A program made the position numbers and the translations under genes. The notes under the pieces are model-generated. The model had not been told where the DNA came from and did no database searches. It saw nothing but the letters and a program-made list of their open reading frames with translations. This document shows positions 47,353 to 57,539 of a stretch of DNA of 64,000 bases, piece by piece; position 1 is the stretch's first letter; each line of letters begins with the position of its first letter. Origin of the DNA: Phocaeicola dorei (GTDB lineage: Bacteria; Bacteroidota; Bacteroidia; Bacteroidales; Bacteroidaceae); the NCBI RefSeq assembly GCF_013009555.1, contig NZ_CP046176.1:2573501-2637500 (forward strand), written 5' to 3'.

Positions 47353-49722
47353 TTATTCTGTTTTCATGATTTTCGTCGGATTAATATGTGCCGCCTTTTG
47401 TATTTGGTATGCTAAGGTGCCCAGTGATATGATTATTACCAACAGCAATGATATGATAAAAATGTCTATACTGACAGGTGCCCTTACTGCAAAATCCTGA
47501 GTATAGGTATTTATCAGATAACAAGCCAAAGGAATAGCTATGACAAATGCTATAATTAAAACGGTTATATATTTGCGGAATAACAGTCGGTAAAGGTCTT
47601 TGGCACTTGCACCGTTCACTTTACGAATCGCTATTTCCCGATATCGTTGGCGAATGTCAAAAAGAGAAATCCCTAACAAACCAAGACTGGAAATAATAAT
47701 AGCTATACTTGCAAAAATAGAATAAATCGTGGCTGTTTGGCGGTCTTGTGTATACATTGCTTTGATATCATCTTCCAGAAAAGTATATTCAAAGTCTTCA
47801 CTTCCATAGAGTTTATATTCCAAATTACGTAAGAAATCAATCACTTCTTTCTTTTTGCCGGGTGTATAAGCTATCTGATAGAGATCACCACTGAACCGTG
47901 CTCCGACAGGATAGATAGTAGGCTTGATTCCAGATGTCAAATGTCCTTCAAAATAATCCTCTACTACTGCAACAATAGGTTGAAGAGAAGCGTTAGCATT
48001 AGCCTTTTTTTGATTTTCTTCAATCACTCCAACGCCATTGATTGAAGTATAGCCTAATGCTTTCAGTGCGGCTTTGTTTACAACAAAAACAGTACGCCGG
48101 TCTTCTTTATTTATATCGGGTATCTCACCTTCAATTACTTTTATATCATATAATTTGAAAAATGCAGGAGTGGCGTAATGAATATTTAGAAACACCTTTT
48201 CTCCTTTATTGTTCAAATAATTTGTACCAAAGGTAGGAGTAAGGATATTCTCATAGCTAGGTTCGTACAATTCAATAAAGGGGCATGCATTAAGTTCATT
48301 ATCCAATTGCATGACACGTTGGCGGCGTTGTTGCATACTTTCATAAGTATAGCTGCTAAAATCTTTCGATTCATATACTAAATTTACATTCATTATGTTT
48401 TTAGTACGAAAGCCCGGCTCGGTACTTAATAACATTCCAAGTTGTCGATTAAAATAAAGTGAAAGTACCACTAACAAAAAAGTTATAATATACTGTGCCC
48501 CTAGAAAGAACATACGAAAATGTTTGGAATGACTTTGGGCACCGATAGAGCGAATGGAAAGAATGGGGGAGGTGTAATTGTATTTAATGTATGGATAAAT
48601 AGAAGTTATTACTGGTAACAATAATAAAATACTTGCCGAAAGCCATCCGTCGAAAGCCGTATAAGAAAAGTGAGTGTCGAACAAATATTCAGTAGGGGCA
48701 GACATTATTTCAATAATAAGCCAAGATACTAATAAGGCGCTCAGAACTAGTAATGTATTTTCAATCCATATATTGGCAAACAATGTTCTGCCGCATACGC
48801 CAAATACTTTCTTCAATCCATATTCTTTTCCGCGACGTAATAATGCCACCAGATAAAGATTAATAAAATTCAAGATGCCGGTGAGGAGCAATAACAGGTA
48901 TACGCCCGACAAAATGATTAAGTGAGAACGGTTTCCCGAAAGAAACATAGCAGGTTCACGGTCAGTTAAAGAACCGTCCCAGTAAATATCCTTCACAGAA
49001 ATTAAAGAAAAAGTATGTGTGCGAGTGTCATATTCAGGATCATTTATATACCGTGGAACACTACCTGTCTTATTTATGGCATTTATATCTGTACCGGGTA
49101 GGAAACGATAGAGCTCCGTATTCATCCTTTCCCAATGTTGGGATAATTTAGAAGAGAGGATGATATCAAAGTTAATTGTAGTTTTACACTCAGGTTCTCC
49201 TACAATGCCTTCTATGGTAATGTCTTTGCCATTACTATAACGTAGTATTTTACCTATAGGATTTTCATTACCGAAAATCTTGCGGGCGTATTTTTCCGTT
49301 AATAATGCCGACTGAGGTGTTGTGAGAGATAGCTTTCCTTGCACTATAGGATAATGAAATAACTGAAAAAAGACACTGTCGGTAACGAGGCAACGTGCCG
49401 GAATACGGTTGGTACCGGAAATGACATAGTCCTTTTCCAATGGAATATAGGTGGTCATAGCTTCTACGAAACGATTGTCAATAGAAATGGTATCATAGTT
49501 ATATTGTTTCAGTCCACTTAGTCCCCGGTTGCCTTCTGTATTGGTACAGATGGCATACACATGCTCCCTGTCGATGCAATGTGTGTCCACTGTCAGTTCT
49601 CTATGGATATATCGCATCAAGATGATGCTGCATGCCAGACTGCATGCCAGTCCCAGCAAATTAATGATAGTATACGATTTAGAACGCATTAAAAAGCGCC
49701 AGGAATATTTCAGTGTTTTCAT
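47353..49722 (-). CDS. FtsX-type ABC permease (second, intact)
   Basis: A protein of 789 residues. The first 55 codons are nearly the same DNA as the broken permease gene upstream (compare 49595-49720 with 53410-53530), and the C-terminal FDIRQRYREIAIRKVNGA is also shared, so these two are a recent tandem pair. Coupling motifs KEYGLKKVFGVCG and REIAIRKVNGAS are intact; C-terminus NPTKIMKTE. Confidence 0.9.
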   Translation of the reverse strand: MKTLKYSWRFLMRSKSYTIINLLGLACSLACSIILMRYIHRELTVDTHCIDREHVYAICTNTEGNRGLSGLKQYNYDTISIDNRFVEAMTTYIPLEKDYVISGTNRIPARCLVTDSVFFQLFHYPIVQGKLSLTTPQSALLTEKYARKIFGNENPIGKILRYSNGKDITIEGIVGEPECKTTINFDIILSSKLSQHWERMNTELYRFLPGTDINAINKTGSVPRYINDPEYDTRTHTFSLISVKDIYWDGSLTDREPAMFLSGNRSHLIILSGVYLLLLLTGILNFINLYLVALLRRGKEYGLKKVFGVCGRTLFANIWIENTLLVLSALLVSWLIIEIMSAPTEYLFDTHFSYTAFDGWLSASILLLLPVITSIYPYIKYNYTSPILSIRSIGAQSHSKHFRMFFLGAQYIITFLLVVLSLYFNRQLGMLLSTEPGFRTKNIMNVNLVYESKDFSSYTYESMQQRRQRVMQLDNELNACPFIELYEPSYENILTPTFGTNYLNNKGEKVFLNIHYATPAFFKLYDIKVIEGEIPDINKEDRRTVFVVNKAALKALGYTSINGVGVIEENQKKANANASLQPIVAVVEDYFEGHLTSGIKPTIYPVGARFSGDLYQIAYTPGKKKEVIDFLRNLEYKLYGSEDFEYTFLEDDIKAMYTQDRQTATIYSIFASIAIIISSLGLLGISLFDIRQRYREIAIRKVNGASAKDLYRLLFRKYITVLIIAFVIAIPLACYLINTYTQDFAVRAPVSIDIFIISLLLVIIISLGTLAYQIQKAAHINPTKIMKTE

Positions 49723-49735
49723 ATTTTATGTGTGT

Positions 49736-51226
49736 TTATTCTGATCTTATAATTTTTGCGGGATCAATTTGAGCAGCTTTGTGTATTTGCCAAATTACTG
49801 TGCTTGATGAAATAAAGGAAATGATAGCTAGAACTGCTAAATAAATCCCTATACCTATAGGTGTTTTTAGCACAAAATCCTGTGTATACATATATATGAG
49901 GTAATGGGCAAGTGGAACAGCCAATACAAATGCACAACCTATTACTTTGATATATTTGCGGAATAATAGCAGGTAAAGGTCTTTCATCCCTGCACCATTT
50001 ACTTTGCGGATGGCAATTTCACGATAACGTTGTCGGATATCAAATAAGGATAATCCAAATAGTCCCAAACAGGAGATGATGATTGCTATCAAGGCAAAGA
50101 CGAAATAAATATTTGCTGTTTGACGGTCCTGAGCATAAAGTTTGTGAACTTCATCTGTCAACCAAGTATAGGTGAAGTCTTCGGTATTATATATTTCTTT
50201 CTCTGTTTTCTTCAGATATTCTATGACTTCTTTTTCTTTATCGGGGTTGACGGCAATCAAAAAATCGCTGTTGCCACTGCTGGGCCCCACGACAAATGCC
50301 ATCGGTTTTATTCCTTCAGTGAGATGGCTTGGGTAATAATCGTCTATTACAGCCACTACAGGCATAAGTTTGGTTCCACCTTCTTCCATTTCTCCTTTTT
50401 CGCTGACACTAATCCAAAGTGGAGATTCGCTGCGTACAAAAGCATCTTCTAGTTGCGCATAGCCCATGGCTTTCATTGCTGCTTTGTTTAGTACCATTTT
50501 ATAGTCACTCCAACCTTCAAATTTTTGGGGGATTTCTCCTTCCAGTACTTTCAAATCATACAGTTGGAAGAATTGTGGGGAAGGAAATAGGGTGAGCATG
50601 GGTTGACGGGTATCTTGGTCATTTAACAACATGCAGATAGAGCTTCCCCTTAATATAGAATAATGGGAACTCATCCACATTTCAATGTGAGGACACTCGT
50701 TTAATAGTTGCTTGATACGGTCTTGGCGGGCAAAGCGCTCATTGCGCTTTTCTTCTGTTTCAGAGCGCAGATAATTTTTGTTCTCGTGTAACAACTCAGC
50801 TCTAAGAATTCTTTCTGTCCGATATCCGGGAGAGGTATTCAGCAGGAAATGCAGTTGCTTGCCAAAGTAAAATGACAAGATAAGGAGTAATATGGTTATA
50901 ACGTATTGGAAAAAAAGGAATGTCATACGTACAGTGATAGCATGACGGTTTGATGTTATTGAACGAATAGATACAATAGGAGGGAGATAATTGTATCTGA
51001 TGTATGGATAAATAGAAGTGACTAAAGGTAATAATATGATGAATCCCAAAGACAATTTCCAGTCGAATGCCGAATAGCTAATTTGTTCATTCATCAACCG
51101 GCTGACTGGTACTTGGGTTGCTTCTATCAACAGCCAGGCGGTTAGCAGTGCGGCAAAGGCTAATAACTGATTTTCCATCCATATTTGTAAAAACAAAGGC
51201 AGACGCTGCAAGCCGAATACTTTTTT
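49736..51226 (-). pseudogene. FtsX-type ABC permease (first), C-terminal part cut off by an IS
   Basis: The C-terminal 495 or so codons of a permease of about 798 residues. It reads from KKVFGLQRLPLF at the insertion edge to the stop, with REIAIRKVNGAG and ending DPAKIIRSE. It is cut from its N-terminal part (52618-53531) by the IS256-family element. If the element and one 8-bp repeat are removed, the two parts join in frame to 2397 bases. The fragment has no start of its own except a distant TTG at 51211, so it is probably not translated as a functional permease. Confidence 0.92.
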
Positions 51227-52617
51227 GGGGGCGTAAAATAAACTGTGTCATGCGCTGTTTTTCTTTCAAGCTCATCGGTCGGGGATCGGCCAGCGCCAAG
51301 GGGGTGCACCAGCACTCCCGACGAGCGTAAAATTACAACAACTTAAATCTATCTCCAAACTTTATCGCCAGTTGTTGGGCAATGGTGCCCCAATTAGCCA
51401 GTGGCATAGTCCATTTCTTGCGTATGTTGCGATAAGCGAGGTAGACAAGCTTCTCAAGGGCGGTGTCATTAGGGAACACACCCTTGTTTTTTGTAACTTT
51501 CCGTATTTGCCGGTGGTAGCCTTCAACGGTATTCGTCGTATAAATCATACGACGTATATCGGATGTGAACTGGAAGTATTCAGTGAGCTTTTCCCAGTTG
51601 TCCTGCCACGACTTGATGACGATAGGATATTTCTCTCCCCATTTCTGATCTAAATCAAGAAGCTCCGTTTCAGCGGCATCCTTGCTGACTGCACCGTAAA
51701 CCCGTTTCAGATCTTTAAGAAACTCCTTCTGGTGTTTACTGCCGACGTATTTGATGGAGTTACGTATCTGATGGACGATACAAAGTTGCACTATGGTATC
51801 AGGGAATACGCTTTGGATGGCATCCGGGAAGCCCCTCAGACCATCGACACAAGCTATGAGAATGTCGTGTACACCACGGTTCTGTAAATCGGTCAGCACA
51901 TTCAACCAGAAGTTTGCCCCCTCATTCTTAGAGATGTACATCCCAAGCAAATCCTTACGACCGTCCTTATCTATAGCCAATACGTTGTAGATTGCATGGG
52001 TAATGGCACAGCCTCTCTCATCCATGACTTTATAATGAATGGCATCCATCCAGACTATCGGATAAATATAATCCAGGCTACGCGAACGCCACGCTTTTAT
52101 TTCCGGAAGTACCCGGTCAGTGATGGAACTGATTGTTTCGGCAGACACACGGTTACCAAGATTCTCTTCCATCCAATCGCTTATTTCACGTGTACTATTA
52201 CCAAGGGCATAAAGGCCGATTATGCGGTCAGCAACACCTTCCGCGAGAATGGTCTCCCGCTTCTTTATAAACTGAGGATCGAAGGTGGAATTACGATCAC
52301 GGGGGGTAGAAACGGTCACCTCACCCATAGAAGTTTGCACCTGCTTCTGCATCTTGCCATTACGACGGTTGCCACTCATGCGTTCATCCTCGGAAAGATG
52401 GGCATCCATCTCACCTTCTAAAGCTGCATTTAAAATGCTCTCCAATAACGGGGCAAAAGCTCCGTCCTTACCCAACAAGGGCTTGCCAGCCTTGAGCTGC
52501 TCGATTGCCTTGTTCTTGATCCTTTCAAAATCAAATTCTTCACTCATAAAAAAACTGTGTTAGCAAAGTTAATACTTTATTTGTTTGCTTTGCTGACACA
52601 GTTTAAATTACAGCCTC
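51227..52617 (-). mobile_element. IS256-family insertion sequence, 1391 bp
   Basis: Terminal inverted repeats of about 24 bp: the right end read on the minus strand is GAGGCTGTAATTTAAACTGT, and the left end is GGGGGCGTAAAATAAACTGT, 19 of 24 matching and then sharing GTCA. It is flanked by the direct repeat ACTTTTTT at 51219-51226 and 52618-52625, an 8-bp target duplication. The clean duplication and intact transposase suggest a recent insertion. Confidence 0.93.
51333..52547 (-). CDS. IS256-family (Mutator-like) transposase
   Basis: A protein of 404 residues. Mutator-type DDE residues are visible as D in VWMDAIHYKV (near 167), D in ACVDGLRGFPDAI (near 233) and E in NTVEGYHRQIRK (near 342). 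Complete, without frameshift. It is transcribed in the same direction as the broken permease operon, so read-through into 49736-51226 is possible. Confidence 0.96.
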   Translation of the reverse strand: MSEEFDFERIKNKAIEQLKAGKPLLGKDGAFAPLLESILNAALEGEMDAHLSEDERMSGNRRNGKMQKQVQTSMGEVTVSTPRDRNSTFDPQFIKKRETILAEGVADRIIGLYALGNSTREISDWMEENLGNRVSAETISSITDRVLPEIKAWRSRSLDYIYPIVWMDAIHYKVMDERGCAITHAIYNVLAIDKDGRKDLLGMYISKNEGANFWLNVLTDLQNRGVHDILIACVDGLRGFPDAIQSVFPDTIVQLCIVHQIRNSIKYVGSKHQKEFLKDLKRVYGAVSKDAAETELLDLDQKWGEKYPIVIKSWQDNWEKLTEYFQFTSDIRRMIYTTNTVEGYHRQIRKVTKNKGVFPNDTALEKLVYLAYRNIRKKWTMPLANWGTIAQQLAIKFGDRFKLL

Positions 52618-53531
52618 ACTTTTTTTACTCCATATTCTTTAGAACGTTTCATCATAAATACCATATAAATATTGATGAAATTCAATATACCCACCAATAA
52701 TAGCAATATGGTTACTCCTGAAAGAATATACAAGTGCGTACGGTTCCCGAATTGCATAATGGAATCGTAATCGTCATCGTGACCGATGGAATTTTCCCAG
52801 TATAAATCTTTCCAAGCAATAAACTTCCAACGTATTCTGTTTCCTCTTTTATCTTTTCTGTACACATTGCTGATTTTGTTTATTTTGTCTAGATTTACTC
52901 CGGGGAGGATACGCATCAGTGATATATCCATACGTTGCCAGCGTTCTATCAATCTGTATGATACTAGTATATCGAACTGAAGTAATGATTTGCAGTCCAA
53001 TTCTCCGATCACCCCCTTGATAGTGATATTTTTACCATAATATTCCAATACTTTACCTATCGGATTTTCTTTGCCAAATATATTACGAGCATAGTGTTGG
53101 GTGATAATGGCGTCATTGGGAGCTTCTAAACTAGCTTCGCCAGCCACAATCGGATAGTGGAAAAAGTGAAAAAAAGTGGAATCTACAGCTGCTATATTCA
53201 TTGCATAGTTGCTGTTCTCGTATACCACATTGTCTCGTTGCTGTAGCATGAGACGGCATTGCTCCACTATTTGATGGTCAAGGATATAAACAGAATCCGC
53301 TTCCGTCCAATCTTGTTGCAAACTTCCCGGATGAATGTTTCCTTCCATATCCCGTAACGGAATGATGATATGTTCCGGATCTACGCTATGTGCATCCACC
53401 GTCAGTTCCCTATGGATATACCGTATTAGGATGATGCTGCATGCCAGACTGAATGCTAGTCCCAGCAAATTAATGATAGTATATGATTTAGAACGCATTA
53501 AGAAGCGCCAGGCATATTTCAAAGTTCTCAT
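52618..53531 (-). pseudogene. FtsX-type ABC permease (first), N-terminal part
   Basis: About 304 codons: a first membrane segment, the whole first periplasmic domain and the second segment, ending in KEYGVKKV where the IS entered. The frame runs a few codons into the element and stops at 52608 as VRL. The ATG at 53531 lies 10 bases downstream of the adaptor gene stop. Nearly identical start to the following intact permease. Confidence 0.92.
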
Positions 53532-53541
53532 TTTGCATGTT

Positions 53542-54792
53542 TTATTTTAATATTAATTCTTCCGCGTCACCAAAGGTATCATATCCTGTGATAACTACAA
53601 ATTCTCCAGGCTGTAAACCTTCTGTGATTTCATATTGAAGCGGGTTTTGGCGTCCTATGTTCAATGGAACTTTTACAGCTTTTGTTTTTGATGAGTTTAT
53701 TTTGTAAATCCATTGTCCTCCAGTAGACTGGTAGAAGTTTCCACGTGGGATAACTATAGCTTGTTCGGGTTGGCCCAATTCTATTTGTACTCGGAAGCTC
53801 TTTCCTACACGGACATTCTCGGGCATTTCTCCGGTAAATACCAAGTCCACATCAAACATGCGGTCTTTTACCTCAGGAACTACTTTAGTAATTTTCAGCG
53901 GGTAGCGTTTTCCTTGATAGTTTACGGTAGCCGGAAGACCTGTTGTGATGCGGTCAATATAATATTCACTTAAAGAAGTATGAATTTTATATTGATCCAG
54001 CACTTTTATTTCAGCTATACTTTCTCCCGAAGCAACCTGTTGACCGGGAGTAACTTTCACAAAACTTAGTTGGCCGCCAATCGGAGCTTTTACTATCAAG
54101 TCTTCCAACCGTTCTTCCGCACGTTTCAGTTTTTTGCTTTCACGTTCTAGATCATTTCTCAATAGTTCTTTGCGGATAAGAGTTACGGATGAATCATGTT
54201 TCAGACTTTCCATTTGTAATGCCGTATTTTTCAGTTTATACTTATATTCATCTTCAGATACTTGAAGCTCAGCCTTGCTCTTAATTCCCATTTTGAATTC
54301 CTCTTTGTCCAATCCGAAGCTTTTGCGCAGTCGTTCCATTTCATATTGTGCCTGTAATGTTTGTTGCTTCAGTGTCAGACTCTTTTGTTCCATTTCTATC
54401 TCTTTCTCTTTATAAGTGATTCGTTGTTTTTCCCACTCGTCACGTTGGTCTTCAATGGAACGAATCAGATCCGGATTAGTCAATATCAACAAGGTGTCAC
54501 CTTGTTTCATCATATTCCCTTCTTCTCCAACAATGCGGTCTACACTGCCGCCCTCACGAGTATTTACTTTGATGGTAAGAATGGGTTGCACCAGTCCTTC
54601 CACATCTACATACTCCATAAATTTGTCGTCTTTTACTTCGGCTATCTGAATGTTGTCTGTTTCGATACGCAGTTTGCGAGGACCTAATGAAAGGCTTATC
54701 ACATAGATAAGGAAGATAATAAAGGCCAGTGCAGCTATCATATAGTAGCGATAGCGGATGTACCACGGTTTCTTTTCAATTTTTATATCCAT
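53542..54792 (-). CDS. HlyD/MacA-type periplasmic adaptor
   Basis: A protein of 416 residues. One N-terminal membrane segment (about 16-33), a lipoyl half (about 60-100), a long alpha-hairpin coiled coil (about 105-230, rich in E, K, Q and L), the second lipoyl half (GQLSFVKVTPGQQV near 245) and a beta-barrel. It should bridge the FtsX permeases to TolC. It lies between tolC and the permeases, so the tripartite set is complete. Confidence 0.92.
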   Translation of the reverse strand: MDIKIEKKPWYIRYRYYMIAALAFIIFLIYVISLSLGPRKLRIETDNIQIAEVKDDKFMEYVDVEGLVQPILTIKVNTREGGSVDRIVGEEGNMMKQGDTLLILTNPDLIRSIEDQRDEWEKQRITYKEKEIEMEQKSLTLKQQTLQAQYEMERLRKSFGLDKEEFKMGIKSKAELQVSEDEYKYKLKNTALQMESLKHDSSVTLIRKELLRNDLERESKKLKRAEERLEDLIVKAPIGGQLSFVKVTPGQQVASGESIAEIKVLDQYKIHTSLSEYYIDRITTGLPATVNYQGKRYPLKITKVVPEVKDRMFDVDLVFTGEMPENVRVGKSFRVQIELGQPEQAIVIPRGNFYQSTGGQWIYKINSSKTKAVKVPLNIGRQNPLQYEITEGLQPGEFVVITGYDTFGDAEELILK

Positions 54793-54876
54793 TAGTTTAT
54801 GTTTTTTGATATAATTTTTTTATTTCTTTTTTAATGCATGGCGATAATACAAAGGTCATTTATACCTGTCGTGTAG

Positions 54877-56346
54877 TTAAGGTTTAGGTATAGTACATGA
54901 AATCTCTGCTTTTCTGAGGAAATCATATCCCGTCATACTTCTAAGACCATAATACAGACTCCAATAAGTTTTCAAAGCTGTTATATAATTTCTCCGTGCG
55001 GTATCTTTTTCTGTAATGGCGGCATTGAGGTCCAGGATTGTCGATTTTCCCAAGATATAAAGCCGACGTGCTACATCATGGCGTCGGTCGGCCGTCTTGT
55101 CCGTCTTGGCGGCTACTGCTACACGGTATGCTTGAAGATTGAACTGACGGACCATTTTACATACATTTAATTCAAAATCTTTCATTCCCTGTTCAGCTTG
55201 TGTATCTACTAAGTCTACATTGGAACGAGCTACACGGACGCGTCCTTTTCCACGACCCCAATCTAGGATAGGTAAAGAAATACCAATACTGGCATATTGT
55301 TGATTCATGGGGTTTCGGTAAGAATCTGCAAATTTATTTCCGGTTTGAGAAAGCCCGAATTGTACATACAGGTCAGCTTTCAAACCCGCATTGGCTTTTG
55401 CAGAAGCTAATGCGCTGCGGCTTTCCAATTGTTTGCGTTTATAAGTGTCAGGGTCGGGACTGTTTTTGAATGCCAGTTGTAATGCTTTTTGTAAAGAGAT
55501 TTCAAATTGAGGAATACTGTCTTCCGGAACAACTCGTAAATTTATTTCCCGATTAATGCCAAGGAAGGAACGGAGTGTTTGCATTTGGTCCTCTACTTCG
55601 ATACGGGCATTCATCATATTGGTTTCTTCTGTCAGTTTGTTTATTTCCAGCTGTAGCATTTCGTTTTCAGTTATTGTTCCTATATTATATCTTCCTTCGG
55701 CATATCTGTATAAAGTATCAGCAGAAGCATAGTTGTAGGTAGCTATGTCAAGATTGGTTTGTGCAGTAGCCAAGTTGAAGAAAAGAGTGCTGGTTTCTGA
55801 GGCTACAAGTTCCAATGCTTCTGCATATGCTTTACGGGCTTCCCGGTAGCGAAGGGGTTCGATACGACGATCCCATTTTAAAGAGTTATATCCAAAAAGT
55901 TGCTGTTCGTAACCTATTACTACGGGTTGGGTGTTATACGCTGTATGATTATCTTCAAATTCATCAATGCGTTGGGTGGTACTTTTTACAAACAAGCTGC
56001 CACCGGTGAACCATATATTTTGATTTATTTTAAGGCTGAGGTCTGTGCTTAACTGGTCTTGCTGGATAAATTGGTTTGTTCCATCCGGTTGGGTAATTTT
56101 GTTTATCTCCCGATTCAGGGTAGGAGATGAAGTTAATGTGACGGAGGGAAGATAATTCGCCCGGAAAAAACGGTAGTTCCAATAAGCTGCCCGATAGGTA
56201 TGACGGGCAGCTTGTGCTTCCGGTGAGTTTTCTTGTGCTATTTCAATAGCTTGTTGCAAACTCAGTGTCATTAATTCTTCTTGTTGTGCTGCGGCTGTTT
56301 CCGGGCGAAGCAGAAGGGAAAGTGCTATAATACAATATAGTTTCAT
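54877..56346 (-). CDS. TolC-family outer-membrane efflux protein
   Basis: A protein of 489 residues with a signal peptide (about 1-20, ending TAAAQQ) and two OEP repeats (about 30-230 and 270-470), each with a long helical barrel segment. LSLQQAIEIAQENSPEAQAA at the start is the usual OEP entry. It forms the outer-membrane exit duct. It starts 47 bases after the Sel1 gene and is followed by the adaptor after 84 bases. Confidence 0.92.
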   Translation of the reverse strand: MKLYCIIALSLLLRPETAAAQQEELMTLSLQQAIEIAQENSPEAQAARHTYRAAYWNYRFFRANYLPSVTLTSSPTLNREINKITQPDGTNQFIQQDQLSTDLSLKINQNIWFTGGSLFVKSTTQRIDEFEDNHTAYNTQPVVIGYEQQLFGYNSLKWDRRIEPLRYREARKAYAEALELVASETSTLFFNLATAQTNLDIATYNYASADTLYRYAEGRYNIGTITENEMLQLEINKLTEETNMMNARIEVEDQMQTLRSFLGINREINLRVVPEDSIPQFEISLQKALQLAFKNSPDPDTYKRKQLESRSALASAKANAGLKADLYVQFGLSQTGNKFADSYRNPMNQQYASIGISLPILDWGRGKGRVRVARSNVDLVDTQAEQGMKDFELNVCKMVRQFNLQAYRVAVAAKTDKTADRRHDVARRLYILGKSTILDLNAAITEKDTARRNYITALKTYWSLYYGLRSMTGYDFLRKAEISCTIPKP

Positions 56347-56393
56347 GTTCGTTTTTTTATGTCTTTATACCTATTAGTATTTTTGTCTTATAG

Positions 56394-57317
56394 TTAGGGA
56401 AACAGGAACGAGTCTTCAGTGTCTTTTTCGGATAAGTCGCTTTTTATTTTGGTTAATGCTTCCTTTGCTTTTTCATGACCGTTGTCTATAGCTTTTTGGA
56501 ACCAGAACCGGGCTTGTTGTAAGTCTTTCTCTACGCCTTTACCCCACTGATACATGCGACCCAGGTTATATTGTGCAGGAGCATTCCCCTGTAAAGCAGC
56601 TTTAGTCAGCCACTTGGCTCCTTTAGCAAAATCTTTTTCCATTCCCTCGCCATAACAATACATATTTCCTATATTATATTGAGCTATCGGATTATTCTTA
56701 TCTGCTGCTTTTTTAAACCAAAAATAAGCTTCTTCAAAGTCTTTGGGAACCCCAAGTCCGTTTTTATATAAATAACCGATATTGTTCATGGCGTCCGTAT
56801 TACCATGAGCCACAGAACGTAGGTACCAAGTCATAGCAATGTAACAATCTTTACGTACTCCCCAACCATTTTTATAAAGGCTCCCCATACCAATTTGAGC
56901 TTCTGGATTTCCTTGAGTGGCAGCTTTGTTCAACCATTTGAATGCTTGGCTGTAATCCTTAGTGACTCCCAAACCATATGTGTACATAAAACCTATATTG
57001 TTTTCAGCATAAGTGTTCCCGCCCGTTGCCGATTGATGAAAAAGTTTCAAAGCTTTATCATAATCAATTTCACCTCCTAAGCCTTTTAAATACATGTCGC
57101 CTGTCAGATATTGGGCATGATGGGCCGTATCAATGCGAGCTATCTTTTCTAATAACTCGCGTGCTTTTTCATATTGTCGATTGACATAGTGGGTTTGTGC
57201 TTCTTTCCACAATTGACGGCAGTCACCTATATAAAGCATATAGATCTTATTGCTGGATAGAATTACTATGCTTGCTACAAGGCATAAACTGATAACTATT
57301 ATTGATTTTTTTTTCAT
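56394..57317 (-). CDS. Sel1-repeat (tetratricopeptide-like) protein, membrane-anchored
   Basis: A protein of 307 residues. An uncleaved N-terminal membrane segment (about 6-27) precedes about seven Sel1-like repeats (about 70-290) with the G-x-G-V-x-K-D-x-x-x-A-x-x-W core, such as YGLGVTKDYSQAFKWLNKA. Sel1 proteins act as scaffolds. It is the first gene of the efflux operon, 28 bases downstream of a candidate sigma-54 promoter, so it may help assemble or regulate the transporter. That role is inference. Confidence 0.88.
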   Translation of the reverse strand: MKKKSIIVISLCLVASIVILSSNKIYMLYIGDCRQLWKEAQTHYVNRQYEKARELLEKIARIDTAHHAQYLTGDMYLKGLGGEIDYDKALKLFHQSATGGNTYAENNIGFMYTYGLGVTKDYSQAFKWLNKAATQGNPEAQIGMGSLYKNGWGVRKDCYIAMTWYLRSVAHGNTDAMNNIGYLYKNGLGVPKDFEEAYFWFKKAADKNNPIAQYNIGNMYCYGEGMEKDFAKGAKWLTKAALQGNAPAQYNLGRMYQWGKGVEKDLQQARFWFQKAIDNGHEKAKEALTKIKSDLSEKDTEDSFLFP

Positions 57318-57344
57318 AACTTAATATATTAGTATTATAGACTA

Positions 57345-57360
57345 ATCAAATAGTGTGCCA
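57345..57360 (-). promoter_or_regulatory. Candidate sigma-54 promoter of the efflux operon
   Basis: The minus strand reads TGGCAC-ACTAT-TTGAT, against the consensus TGGCACG-N4-TTGCW. The GG-N10 spacing is right, but the -12 dinucleotide is GA instead of GC. It faces the Sel1 gene and lies about 55-95 bases downstream of the two palindromic sites. Confidence 0.55.
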
Positions 57361-57415
57361 TTATCTTATCTCTTTGTTTACCAGAATTTTGTGGGCTAAA
57401 AAATAAAAACGTCTC

Positions 57416-57452
57416 TGTGCGGATACGCACAAAAATAGTGCGTATTCGCACA
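57416..57452. promoter_or_regulatory. Two palindromic sites, probable upstream activating sequence
   Basis: TGTGCGGATACGCACA (57416-57431) and AGTGCGTATTCGCACA (57437-57452), both GTGCG-N4-CGCAC. Their centres are exactly 21 bases (two helical turns) apart, as expected for cooperative binding of an NtrC-type dimer pair. They also lie just upstream of the regulator gene's own -7 element. Confidence 0.78.
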
Positions 57453-57474
57453 GACAACACACTAAAAAAAACAA

Positions 57475-57482
57475 TATCTTTG
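57475..57482 (+). promoter_or_regulatory. -7 element of the regulator-kinase operon
   Basis: TATCTTTG, 57 bases upstream of the regulator ATG. No good -33 element; the region there is occupied by the palindromic sites, so the regulator could influence its own transcription. Confidence 0.5.
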
Positions 57483-57539
57483 CAAAATAGCGGATAGAAA
57501 ATCTTTTATTCGTATAATAATGTATATGAGGATAAAATA

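Noticed and set aside
57463..57483. A sigma-54 promoter for the regulator gene using TTTGCA as -12
   Set aside because: No GG at the required distance upstream; TATCTTTG fits the primary sigma factor better.
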